Shown: one piece after another, positions 1-7,944 of the stretch | How the letters are laid out: each line of letters begins with the position of its first letter | Position numbering within the stretch: the stretch's first letter is position 1 | From: DATCHW01 sp036508135 | Lineage (GTDB): Bacteria > Bacteroidota > Ignavibacteria > Tepidaquicellales > Tepidaquicellaceae | Assembly: GCA_036508135.1 (NCBI GenBank) | Contig: DATCHW010000024.1 | Span: forward strand, 1 to 64,000 | Length of the DNA stretch: 64,000 bases | Direction of reading: 5' to 3' | Made by a program: the position numbers and the translations under genes | Notes under the pieces: model-generated | Told to the model about the DNA's origin: nothing | Seen by the model: only the letters and a program-made list of their open reading frames with translations | Databases searched by the model: none

Positions 1-48
1 TTCAGCGTTTTTCTTTACACTTCTCTCTTGATTTTGAATTTTCACACA
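1..48. repeat. 48-bp dispersed repeat, copy A
   Basis: These bases are identical to 7817-7864. After position 48 the two copies differ: here the sequence continues into the tandem palindromic array, and at 7865 it continues into unrelated sequence. The copy may extend further left beyond the window edge. It is non-coding and probably part of a dispersed intergenic element. Confidence 0.8.
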
Positions 49-449
49 GTCTCTGTCAAAGTGGGGAGACCGTATGAAAATAAGAAAATTACCCCGTCGT
101 TTACGACGGGGATGGCTAAAACGCCCCTATTTGGGTTGGAAATCCCGATGCTCTATATCGGGACTTTAGCCAAAATTACTTTAAAAATATTTTATGTTAT
201 CATACAGTCTCTGTCAAAGTGGGGAAGACCGTGTGAAAATAAGAAAATTACCCCGTCGTTTACGACGGGGATGGCTAAAACGCCCCTAATAAGGCTTTAG
301 CCCAAATTACTTTAAAGATATTTTATGTTATCACATAGTCTCTGTCAAAGTGGGGAAGGACCGTGTGAAAATAAGAAAATTACCCCGTCGTTTACGACGG
401 GGATGGCTAAAACGCCCCTATTAGGGCTTTAGCCAAAATTACTTTAAGA
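47..449. repeat. Tandem array of three compound palindromic (REP/BIME-like) repeats
   Basis: Three head-to-tail copies begin near 47, 205 and 335. Each contains an 8-bp perfect hairpin CCCCGTCG-TTTA-CGACGGGG (at 92-111, 251-270 and 383-402). A second hairpin follows, built from GGCTAAA and TTTAGCC arms with an inner GCCC/GGGC stem (for example 405-434). The upstream part of each copy also has imperfect inverted arms resembling CACAGTCT and AGACCGTGTG. Copy 1 carries an extra hairpin, TCCCGAT/ATCGGGA, inserted in the second hairpin loop. The copies are contiguous with no unique spacers, so this is not a CRISPR array. The stretch has no credible gene. REP-like elements are mobilised in trans by RAYT transposases in many bacteria, but none is visible here. 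Confidence 0.75.
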
Positions 450-479
450 ACAATTATTAAAAAAATAAATAGATAATAT

Positions 480-1649
480 ATGAAAGTACCATTATTAGAT
501 CTAAAAGCTCAATATAATTCCATAAAGAAAGATATTGATGAAACATTAATAAAAGTTGCAGAATCTCAGTATTTTATTCTGGGTCCGGATGTTGAAAAAC
601 TGGAGAAAAGTATCGGAGACTATATTCAGTCTAAATATACTGTCGGCGTGTCCTCAGGTACAGATGCTTTATTGATAGCTTTAATGGCAATTGACATTAA
701 ACCCGGAGATGAAGTTATTATTCCCACATATTCATTCTTTGCAACAGCAGGCGTTGTAAGCCGTTTAAATGCCGTTCCGGTATTTTGTGATTCAGACCCT
801 GTTACTTTTAATATTTCTCCTTCTGAAATTGAGAAGAAGATAACTCCGAAAACTAAGGCAATTATTCCTGTTCATCTTTACGGGCAGTGTGCAGATATGA
901 CTCCTATTTTGGCAATTGCAAAGAAATACAACCTAAAAGTTATTGAGGATGGTGCTCAGGCAATCGGAGCTCAGTATTCAAACGGAAAATATGCCGGAAC
1001 TTTTGGAGATATCGGATGCTTTTCTTTTTTCCCGAGCAAGAATTTAGGTTGTTTTGGTGATGGCGGGATGGTGACAACAAACGATGAAGATTTATATAAT
1101 AAATTGAAAATATTAAGAGTACACGGAAGTAAGCCCAAATATTATCATAAGATAATCGGGGGGAATTTCAGGCTGGATGCTATTCAGGCAGCGGTTCTAA
1201 ATGTAAAATTACCTCATCTTGATAATTGGTCGGAGAAGAGAAGAAAAAATGCAGATTTCTACACAAAATTATTTGTTGACTCAAAATTAGCTTCTCAGGA
1301 AGGTATTCTGGAATTAAGCAGCGATAATAAAGTACTTTTACCCAAACCGGTGTATAAAAATATTAATATCAGGAACTATCACATTTATAATCAGTATGTT
1401 ATCCGTATAAATAAAAGGGATGATCTAAGGAAATATCTGAACGATTCAGGTATCGGTTGTGAAATATATTATCCGGTGCCATTCCACTTGCAGGAATGTT
1501 ATTCTTCACTGAATTATAAAACAGGAGATTTTCCGGTTGCTGAAAATTGTGCAAATTCATCTCTTGCATTACCAATTTATCCGGAACTCACAATGGAACA
1601 GATTTCATTCGTGGTTGATTCAATAAATAATTTCATAAAAAATAACTAA
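480..1649 (+). CDS. wbpE: DegT/DnrJ/EryC1/StrS-family PLP aminotransferase, WbpE-like
   Basis: A 389-residue sugar aminotransferase. The PLP-binding lysine is K187 in the motif FFPSKNLG, and the SSGTDAL cofactor-phosphate motif is near residue 58. WbpE transaminates the 3-keto sugar made by WbpB, giving UDP-2-acetamido-3-amino-glucuronate. The next two genes on the same strand are a WbpB-like dehydrogenase (3-base gap) and a WbpD-like acetyltransferase, and the trio supports this role better than sequence alone. It would act in the cytoplasm, feeding O-antigen or capsule synthesis. The start is ATG at 480, directly after the palindromic repeat array. The family is large and amino-sugar specificity varies, so the symbol rests on context. 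Confidence 0.85.
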   Translation: MKVPLLDLKAQYNSIKKDIDETLIKVAESQYFILGPDVEKLEKSIGDYIQSKYTVGVSSGTDALLIALMAIDIKPGDEVIIPTYSFFATAGVVSRLNAVPVFCDSDPVTFNISPSEIEKKITPKTKAIIPVHLYGQCADMTPILAIAKKYNLKVIEDGAQAIGAQYSNGKYAGTFGDIGCFSFFPSKNLGCFGDGGMVTTNDEDLYNKLKILRVHGSKPKYYHKIIGGNFRLDAIQAAVLNVKLPHLDNWSEKRRKNADFYTKLFVDSKLASQEGILELSSDNKVLLPKPVYKNINIRNYHIYNQYVIRINKRDDLRKYLNDSGIGCEIYYPVPFHLQECYSSLNYKTGDFPVAENCANSSLALPIYPELTMEQISFVVDSINNFIKNN

Positions 1650-1652
1650 AAT

Positions 1653-2636
1653 ATGGATGCTGCAATAATCGGCTCAGGAAAATGGGGATTGAACCACGTT
1701 AAAACAATGTATAATATTTTAGAAAAATATTATAAAAATAATTATTCATTAACTGTATGTGATGTTAATGATCAAAATGAAAAAACAGTCAAAACAATTT
1801 CACAAAAAATTATTTTCACTACTGATCTTAATACAATACTGGAAAATAATAAAATAAATATTGCTATTGTATCTACTCCTGCTGAAACACATTATGCGGT
1901 TACAAAAACATTATTGGAATCGGGTAAGAATGTCTTAACTGAAAAGCCATTAACTTTCATTTCAAAGGAAACAGAAGATTTAATACAAATTGCAGAGGAA
2001 CGGAATCTTAAATTGATGACAGGCCATGTTTTACTATTTCACCCGGCAGTAAAGAAAATGAAAGAGCTCATTGATATTAATGTTCTTGGAAAGATACATT
2101 ATATTTATAGTAATCGTCTCAACCTTGGAACTGTAAGAAAGCAGGAAAATATTTTATATAGTTTTGCCCCTCACGATGTTTCTATTATTCAATTTTTACT
2201 TGGAACATATCCTGTTCACATTTCAGCGAGCGGAGGAAGTTATCTTCAAAAGGGTATTGAAGATACTACAATTACAATTCTGAAATATCCGGATAATATT
2301 CATTGTCATATTTTTGTCAGCTGGCTCCACCCATTTAAAGAGCAGCGTTTTGTTGTAGTCGGGGATCAGGGAATGCTCGTGTTTGAGGATAGTGCTAAGA
2401 CAGAAAAACTAAAATACTACAGTAAAGGATTTAATGTAATCGATGGTGAACTTGAAAAATTTGATTCCAGTTATGAAGTAGTGGAATTTGAAAATTCACC
2501 TGCTCTTGAAAATGAACAGCTTCATTTTATAGATGCAGTTTTAAACAACAAAATACCCCTGGCAGACGGGCATCATGCACTTGAAGTGCTTAGAATCCTT
2601 GAATCTGCACAGGAATATTTAAAAAATATTTATTAA
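1653..2636 (+). CDS. wbpB: Gfo/Idh/MocA-family sugar dehydrogenase, WbpB-like
   Basis: A 327-residue NAD-dependent oxidoreductase. The N-terminal Rossmann loop GSGKWG spans residues 7-12, and the family EKP motif is at residues 97-99 with catalytic lysine K98. WbpB oxidises C3 of UDP-N-acetylglucosaminuronate to the ketone that WbpE then aminates. The gene starts 3 bases after wbpE and lies 15 bases before wbpD, so one transcript is likely. Upstream genes of the classical pathway (wbpA dehydrogenase and wbpI epimerase) are not in the window. Gfo/Idh enzymes are diverse, so substrate assignment depends on the cluster. Confidence 0.83.
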   Translation: MDAAIIGSGKWGLNHVKTMYNILEKYYKNNYSLTVCDVNDQNEKTVKTISQKIIFTTDLNTILENNKINIAIVSTPAETHYAVTKTLLESGKNVLTEKPLTFISKETEDLIQIAEERNLKLMTGHVLLFHPAVKKMKELIDINVLGKIHYIYSNRLNLGTVRKQENILYSFAPHDVSIIQFLLGTYPVHISASGGSYLQKGIEDTTITILKYPDNIHCHIFVSWLHPFKEQRFVVVGDQGMLVFEDSAKTEKLKYYSKGFNVIDGELEKFDSSYEVVEFENSPALENEQLHFIDAVLNNKIPLADGHHALEVLRILESAQEYLKNIY

Positions 2637-2651
2637 GAAAATAAAAAAATT

Positions 2652-3233
2652 ATGTCTGACTTTTATATCAACGAACACGCAGTAGTAGATGATAATGTCG
2701 AAATCGGCGAAGGTACCAAGATTTGGCATTTCTCTCACGTTCAGTCCGGTTCCAAAATAGGAAAAAAATGTATTTTAGGACAAAATGTAAATATCGCGAA
2801 TAATGTTATCATAGGAAATTATGTTAAAATCCAAAATAATGTTTCTGTGTATGAAGGGGTTGAGCTTGAAGATTATGTTTTCTGCGGTCCCTCTATGGTT
2901 TTTACAAATATCCTGAATCCAAGAAGTAAATATCCACAGGTTGGCGCTGAATATTACATAAACACTCTTGTGAAAGAAGGTGCTTCATTAGGCGCTAATT
3001 CGACAATCGTTTGCGGTATTACGATTGGCAGGTTTGCATTTGTGGGAGCTGGAACTGTCGTCATAAAGGATGTACCTGATTTTGCTCTTGTCGTAGGAAA
3101 TCCGGCAAAAATAATCGGCTGGTACAGTGAAGGTGGTGTAAGACTCAAATTCGATAAAGATAATATCGCGGTTTGCTCTAAATCCAATAAAAAATATAAA
3201 CTGGAAAATAATAAAGTCGTAGAGTTGAATTAG
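2652..3233 (+). CDS. wbpD: Hexapeptide-repeat N-acetyltransferase, WbpD-like
   Basis: A 193-residue left-handed beta-helix acyltransferase. Isoleucine/valine-rich hexapeptide repeats run through most of the protein (for example IGKKCILGQNVNIANNVIIG). The conserved IWHFSHV stretch lies near residue 24. WbpD acetylates the 3-amino group of UDP-2-acetamido-3-amino-glucuronate using acetyl-CoA, completing the 2,3-diacetamido uronic acid. It is the last gene of the three-gene unit and is followed by a strong intrinsic terminator. The last codon, stop and terminator are duplicated about 330 bases downstream. Confidence 0.85.
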   Translation: MSDFYINEHAVVDDNVEIGEGTKIWHFSHVQSGSKIGKKCILGQNVNIANNVIIGNYVKIQNNVSVYEGVELEDYVFCGPSMVFTNILNPRSKYPQVGAEYYINTLVKEGASLGANSTIVCGITIGRFAFVGAGTVVIKDVPDFALVVGNPAKIIGWYSEGGVRLKFDKDNIAVCSKSNKKYKLENNKVVELN

Positions 3234-3298
3234 AAATCAGTTTTTGTTCTGATATTATTTTCAAAATCCTTTACTTTATCCGGTAAAGGATTTTTTTT
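3229..3298. repeat. 70-bp direct repeat, copy 1 (wbpD stop plus terminator)
   Basis: This stretch starts in the last wbpD codon and includes a small ATCAG/CTGAT hairpin and the terminator. It recurs with essentially no change at 3561-3630. The two copies flank about 260 bases holding palindromic elements. Confidence 0.9.
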
Positions 3299-3299
3299 T
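3264..3299 (+). terminator. Intrinsic terminator of the wbp gene unit
   Basis: An 11-bp perfect stem (AAATCCTTTAC / GTAAAGGATTT) with an 8-base loop is followed by nine T residues. It lies 30 bases after the wbpD stop, in the right orientation. Confidence 0.9.
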
Positions 3300-3311
3300 A
3301 TTTACTCAATT

Positions 3312-3420
3312 TCCTTCCCCACGGTTGAGAGACTGTGTTAGAATTCTTTAATTTCCCCGTCGTTTACGACGGGGTAGCTAAAACGCCCTGCAATTGGGCT
3401 TTAGCCCAAATATATTATTT
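3312..3420. repeat. Fourth, rearranged copy of the palindromic repeat
   Basis: The CCCCGTCG-TTTA-CGACGGGG hairpin recurs at 3355-3374. It is followed by the GCTAAA/TTTAGC second hairpin with inner GCCC/GGGC pairing (to about 3408). The left part (3312-3340) matches the reverse complement of the tandem-repeat left end, so that segment is inverted relative to the copies at 47-449. Confidence 0.7.
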
Positions 3421-3429
3421 TCAGGAGCC

Positions 3430-3472
3430 GTTGTTGGTGTTTAAGTTAGCGCCAGCTAACGCCACCAACAAC
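3430..3472. repeat. Nested palindrome between the duplicated terminators
   Basis: The outer 10-bp arms are GTTGTTGGTG (3430-3439) and CACCAACAAC (3463-3472). They enclose an inner 6-bp hairpin, GTTAGC (3445-3450) and GCTAAC (3455-3460). It is a REP-like element with no coding content. The remainder of 3473-3560 shows nothing I recognise. Confidence 0.7.
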
Positions 3473-3560
3473 ATATCTTGAAAGTATAATGTTTAAAAAT
3501 AATTGGCATTCAGATTATGATAAGAAAAATTATTTTGGGTGTCCCAATGCGTAAGTCAGG

Positions 3561-3630
3561 ATTAGAAATCAGTTTTTGTTCTGATATTATTTTCAAAATC
3601 CTTTACTTTATCCGGTAAAGGATTTTTTTT
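3561..3630. repeat. 70-bp direct repeat, copy 2 (duplicated terminator)
   Basis: Second copy of the 3229-3298 segment, including the same 11-bp terminator stem at 3596-3625 followed by eight T residues. It ends just before the stop of the minus-strand P-type ATPase at 3633, so it may also insulate that gene. Confidence 0.88.
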
Positions 3631-3632
3631 AT

Positions 3633-6077
3633 TTATTGTCGGGGTTTGTTAATAATCCATTCCCTGACTTTCTGAATATAAAACAGACTTATCGAGAATA
3701 CAATACTTACCAATATTGCAGGCAACCAATAAACTTTATCAATATAATTTATTTCGTAAAATATTTTCAGGATTCCAAATAAACCTGTATCTGATTTAAT
3801 TAACATCAAGACTACAAAAACAAATATGATTGCCAGTCCATATACTAAATATATTTTTTTGCTGCTGTTTTCTTTTGTAAATGTAACTGCCAGGAAATTT
3901 GAAACTGATGTAAAAATCAGTGTGATAAGCATTATAATCTGAAGGTCATTATGACTCGGTGTAAAATATTTATTTGCATAATAAACACCTATATATCCTG
4001 TAATAGCTAATATTAAGGAAGATATTATCACAAAAGAAAATAAATCAAGTGTGAATTTAAGGTTCTTTGATATATCCTTGTTCTTGAGAGTAATCAAAAG
4101 TGCCGGGAAACCAATTGTGAAAATATTGATTAATGATACTCTGCGGGGAGTGAAGGGGAATTCCCAGGATAGTAATAAGGATGAAAGACTTAAAAATATA
4201 ACAAGAAAGTTCTTCGTAAGAAAAAGTTTAGCAACGGAACTGACCGTATTTACTATCTTGTTTCCCTCGTTAAATATTTCAGGAAGCAGGGAAAATTTAT
4301 TTTTTAATAAAACGATATCAGAAATTTCTTTTGTTATCTGGCTCCCTTCCTCCATAGCAATTCCCATATCCGCCTCTTTTATCGCAGGTAAATCGTTTAC
4401 ACCGTCTCCTATCATCGCCGTATATAATTTTTCTGCCTTAAGGGTTTTGATTATCCTTAACTTATGCTCCGGTTTCAACCGGGCAAAAATAGATTTGCTT
4501 AATACATATTCTCTGAAATCAGAATCCGATAATTTATCTAACTCATTTCCGTTAGTCATCTGATTATCTTGTATATCCCATCCGATTTTCTGAACAATTG
4601 CCTGAATGGCATAATCTGCATCACCGGATAAAATTTTAAACTGGATGTCATTGCTCTGAAAAAGTTTAATGGCTTCGAGAACATCCTCTCTTATCTGGTC
4701 AGAAATGGATATGATTCCGAATGGTTCTATTACAATTGATTCAAGATATTCTTTTGTATTATCAAAAACTTTTTCACTGAAAACTTTCCCCAACAGGAGA
4801 TTCCTGAAAACTTTTAGATTATTTTCTCTGAATAATTTATTTGCCAGTTCTTTATTTTCGGGACTCAATTTCTCTGCAAGTAAATCAAAAGCTCCGAGAA
4901 TTAGAACTTCTTCTTCTCCCTGATTTTCCAGTTTTAAAAGACTAAACTTGGAATCAGATGAAAATGGTATTTCGCCAAGTGTAGAATATTTCACTGAATC
5001 AATAATTCCCTGTTCGAAATTGTAATCAGAAATAGCCAGAATTGTTGCATTTTTGTCCGATGAAAGTTTAGAATACCAATATAACTTATTTAATACAACA
5101 TCTTTGTTATCTTTGAAGGTTAATAACTTTTCAACCGCTAATTTGTTTTTTGTTAACGTACCTGTTTTATCCATACAGACAATCTTGATATTAGAAAAAG
5201 ATTCAATGGCATTCAGTTTCTGAATTATTGCACCGATCTTACTTATTCTGTAAACTCCAACTGCAAATGTTACCGAAGCCATTAGTACAAGCCCCTGAGG
5301 TATAAGGGATATTAAGATTGTAGCAATTTTTCTTATGAAATGTGGATTATCAAGATTAGCATTTGGATTGAGTAATACTTCGAGCAAACACAAAACTAAA
5401 GCAACTGCAAACAATATTTTTACTATCAGATTAAGTTTTTTCTGTAATGGAGTAGTTACGAACTTATATTTTTTTGCTAATTCAGTAATATTTGCAGCAT
5501 AGCTTTCATCTCCCACCTTTTCAGCTTTATAAAATCCATTGCCTGAAATGCAAAAACTCCCCGATAATACTTTTTCATTCGTGTTTTTAAATACCGGTAC
5601 AGATTCACCGGTCAGCAGGGATTCATCAATCTCTAAATGGTTTGATTCAACAATAGAACCGTCAACTATTATCTGGTCTCCTCTTCCCAGACAAATAATA
5701 TCGTCTATGACTATCTTGCTCTGATTAATTATTTCTTCATTTCCATTTCTTATAACAGTTACTTCTTTCTTCAACAATAAGTTAACCTTATCAAGAGCCC
5801 GTTTGGCTTTTATTTCCTGTATTACAGCAATAGAAGTATTTATAAGAGCAATGGTAAAGACACCGATAGAATCAAGCAGTAATTTAAAGTCATGAATTCT
5901 GAGGTAGAAGAAAATTATTCCGATTATTATTCCGAAAATAATAAAATTAAAAAGAGAAAATATATTTTCTATAAATATCTCACTAATGGTTTTTGTTTTT
6001 TTTCGGCTTACTTTATTAAATAATCCTTTGTGTACTCTTTCGTTTACTTCTTCCCGGGTGAGACCTTTCATCTGCAT
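3633..6077 (-). CDS. Cation-transporting P-type ATPase, CtpE-like
   Basis: About 814 residues. The protein carries the TGES actuator motif near residue 157, the phosphorylated aspartate in DKTGT near residue 303 and the GDGVND hinge motif near residue 560. Hydrophobic segments occur near 40-80, around 220-290 and in a C-terminal block. The membrane motif IPQGLVLMASVTFAVGV resembles the PEGL motif of the CtpE subgroup, which has been linked to calcium uptake; the ion here is unproven. An in-frame TTG at 6101 would overlap pyrG by 19 bases. ATG at 6077 (or 6071) leaves a 5-base gap after the pyrG stop and fits the family N-terminus MKGLT, so I prefer it. It is probably co-transcribed with pyrG. 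Confidence 0.88.
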   Translation of the reverse strand: MQMKGLTREEVNERVHKGLFNKVSRKKTKTISEIFIENIFSLFNFIIFGIIIGIIFFYLRIHDFKLLLDSIGVFTIALINTSIAVIQEIKAKRALDKVNLLLKKEVTVIRNGNEEIINQSKIVIDDIICLGRGDQIIVDGSIVESNHLEIDESLLTGESVPVFKNTNEKVLSGSFCISGNGFYKAEKVGDESYAANITELAKKYKFVTTPLQKKLNLIVKILFAVALVLCLLEVLLNPNANLDNPHFIRKIATILISLIPQGLVLMASVTFAVGVYRISKIGAIIQKLNAIESFSNIKIVCMDKTGTLTKNKLAVEKLLTFKDNKDVVLNKLYWYSKLSSDKNATILAISDYNFEQGIIDSVKYSTLGEIPFSSDSKFSLLKLENQGEEEVLILGAFDLLAEKLSPENKELANKLFRENNLKVFRNLLLGKVFSEKVFDNTKEYLESIVIEPFGIISISDQIREDVLEAIKLFQSNDIQFKILSGDADYAIQAIVQKIGWDIQDNQMTNGNELDKLSDSDFREYVLSKSIFARLKPEHKLRIIKTLKAEKLYTAMIGDGVNDLPAIKEADMGIAMEEGSQITKEISDIVLLKNKFSLLPEIFNEGNKIVNTVSSVAKLFLTKNFLVIFLSLSSLLLSWEFPFTPRRVSLINIFTIGFPALLITLKNKDISKNLKFTLDLFSFVIISSLILAITGYIGVYYANKYFTPSHNDLQIIMLITLIFTSVSNFLAVTFTKENSSKKIYLVYGLAIIFVFVVLMLIKSDTGLFGILKIFYEINYIDKVYWLPAILVSIVFSISLFYIQKVREWIINKPRQ

Positions 6078-6082
6078 AAGTT

Positions 6083-7696
6083 TTATCTTTTCTTTTTGCA
6101 AGCAGATACAAATTCACGGAATATAGGATGCGGGCTAATTACTCTTGAATTAAATTCAGGGTGGAACTGGCTTGCTATGAAAAACGGATGTTTCTCCTTC
6201 GGCAGTTCTATTATTTCTACTAATGTACCATCCGGTGATAATCCAGAAAATATCATGCCATTTGAAGACAACACCTTACGGAAATTATTATTCACTTCAA
6301 ATCTATGGCGATGACGCTCATTTACAAATTCTTTCTTATAACATTCATAAGCTAAAGTTCTTTTTTCCACAATGCAGGGATATGATCCCAATCTCATCGT
6401 ACCACCTTTTGTTTTTATTGTCTTCTGATATTCCATTTTATCGATTACATTATACTTCGAATTCTTAAACTCTGTTGAATTAGCATTCTTCAGCTTGCAA
6501 ACATTTCTTGCAAAATCAATTATCGCGCATTGCAGACCAAGACAAATTCCAAAAAATGGAATTTTATTCTCTCTAACATATTTTATAGCCTTAATTTTAC
6601 CTTCTATGCCTCTGTCTCCGAACCCCGGACAGACAAGAAGCCCTTTGATACCTTCCAAAATAATTTTTATATCCTTAGGATTCTTTTCAATGTCTTCGGC
6701 ATCAATCCATTTGAGGTTCACTTTAACTTCATTATATGCTCCTGCATGAATAAAGGCTTCCATTATGCTTTTATATGCATCGGGAACTAAATTATATTTC
6801 CCGCAAATACCTATTGTTACTTCATTCTTAGGATTCAATATCTTTTTTACAGCTTTTGTCCATTTTGATAAAACGGGCTTTTGGGTTTTCAGATTTAGTT
6901 TCTTTAAGACTACATCATCAAATTTTTGACTGAAAAAATTAAGCGGTACCTCATATATCGATTTTGCATCAATGGCTTCCATTACAGACCCTTGTTCTAC
7001 ATTACAGAACAGAGATATCTTTGACTTCAAGTCACTTGTCAGGTGCCTGTCACAACGGCAAAGTAATATATCAGGCTGAATTCCGATTTCTAATAATGTT
7101 TTTACGGAGTGTTGTGTTGGTTTTGTTTTTAATTCGCCTGCAGATTGAATAAATGGAATTAAAGTCAGATGAATACAGATTGCGTTATGCTTGCCGACTT
7201 CCTGCATATGCTGCCTCATCGCTTCCAGGAAAGGTAAAGATTCGATATCACCTACGGTTCCGCCTATTTCTGTTATTATCACATCATATTTTTTTGTCTC
7301 CGCAAGTAACCGCATCCTTCTTTTTATTTCGTCAGTGATGTGGGGAATTACCTGAACTGTTGCACCAAGATAGTCTCCGCGTCTTTCTTTCGTTATCACT
7401 TCATAATAGATTTGACCGGTTGTCATATTATTAGCTTTGGACATCTTCTCATCAAGGAATCTTTCATAATGTCCGAGGTCGAGGTCTGTCTCTGCACCGT
7501 CATCTGTTACAAATACCTCGCCATGCTGAATAGGGGACATTGTCCCGGGGTCAACATTAATATAGGGATCAAGTTTTTGTATCGTAACTCTTAATCCCCT
7601 GTATTTCAATAATAATCCTAATGATGCAGATGATATGCCTTTCCCAAGTGATGATACTACTCCACCGGTTAAGAATATGTATTTTACATTTTTCAA
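6083..7696 (-). CDS. pyrG: CTP synthase
   Basis: A 537-residue, full-length CTP synthase that converts UTP to CTP using glutamine or ammonia. The N-terminal synthase domain begins FLTGGVVSSLGKG. The C-terminal class I glutamine amidotransferase carries nucleophile C385 in GICLGLQ and the H512/E514 pair in HPEF. The start is TTG at 7696; no in-frame ATG gives an intact N-terminus, and there is no obvious Shine-Dalgarno sequence. The P-type ATPase follows closely on the same strand. Confidence 0.97.
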   Translation of the reverse strand: MKNVKYIFLTGGVVSSLGKGISSASLGLLLKYRGLRVTIQKLDPYINVDPGTMSPIQHGEVFVTDDGAETDLDLGHYERFLDEKMSKANNMTTGQIYYEVITKERRGDYLGATVQVIPHITDEIKRRMRLLAETKKYDVIITEIGGTVGDIESLPFLEAMRQHMQEVGKHNAICIHLTLIPFIQSAGELKTKPTQHSVKTLLEIGIQPDILLCRCDRHLTSDLKSKISLFCNVEQGSVMEAIDAKSIYEVPLNFFSQKFDDVVLKKLNLKTQKPVLSKWTKAVKKILNPKNEVTIGICGKYNLVPDAYKSIMEAFIHAGAYNEVKVNLKWIDAEDIEKNPKDIKIILEGIKGLLVCPGFGDRGIEGKIKAIKYVRENKIPFFGICLGLQCAIIDFARNVCKLKNANSTEFKNSKYNVIDKMEYQKTIKTKGGTMRLGSYPCIVEKRTLAYECYKKEFVNERHRHRFEVNNNFRKVLSSNGMIFSGLSPDGTLVEIIELPKEKHPFFIASQFHPEFNSRVISPHPIFREFVSACKKKR

Positions 7697-7748
7697 TATA
7701 GTAAAAATTAATTATTAATGACTAATTCGCCCTGTCATTACCGACCTG

Positions 7749-7802
7749 TCCCGCATTTATCGGGAATGTTTTTAAAGGCCTGCCCTCCGTTTTTTTGGAG
7801 GG
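7749..7802. repeat. Two short palindromes upstream of pyrG
   Basis: TCCCG/CGGGA arms (7749-7753 and 7761-7765) and CCCTCC/GGAGGG arms (7783-7788 and 7797-7802) form two hairpins in the gap between pyrG and metH. The first resembles the hairpin inserted in repeat copy 1 near 144-164. I could not identify a pyrG promoter in this gap. Confidence 0.55.
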
Positions 7803-7816
7803 GAATCCAGTATTAT

Positions 7817-7864
7817 TTCAGCGTTTTTCTTTACACTTCTCTCTTGATTTTGAATTTTCACACA
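7817..7864. repeat. 48-bp dispersed repeat, copy B
   Basis: Identical to bases 1-48 of the window. It ends where similarity to the tandem array would begin. No gene covers it. Confidence 0.85.
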
Positions 7865-7944
7865 ACCTCTAAAACCATGGGCTGCGACTATTCTCTCACA
7901 CATTCTCAGTTTTGGAACCATACACTTATTTTTATGTTAATATT

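Noticed and set aside
28..300. 90-residue open frame across the repeats
   Set aside because: It only translates two copies of the palindromic repeat; the frame is not kept in copy 3 and there is no ribosome site.
47..449. CRISPR array
   Set aside because: Units are 115-158 bases long, contiguous and alike throughout, without unique spacers or cas genes.
4051..4563. 170-residue frame opposite the P-type ATPase gene
   Set aside because: Antisense shadow of a clearly conserved coding region with no recognisable product.
6078..6101. TTG start giving the P-type ATPase eight more residues
   Set aside because: Would overlap pyrG and add no conserved sequence; the ATG at 6077 fits the family start.
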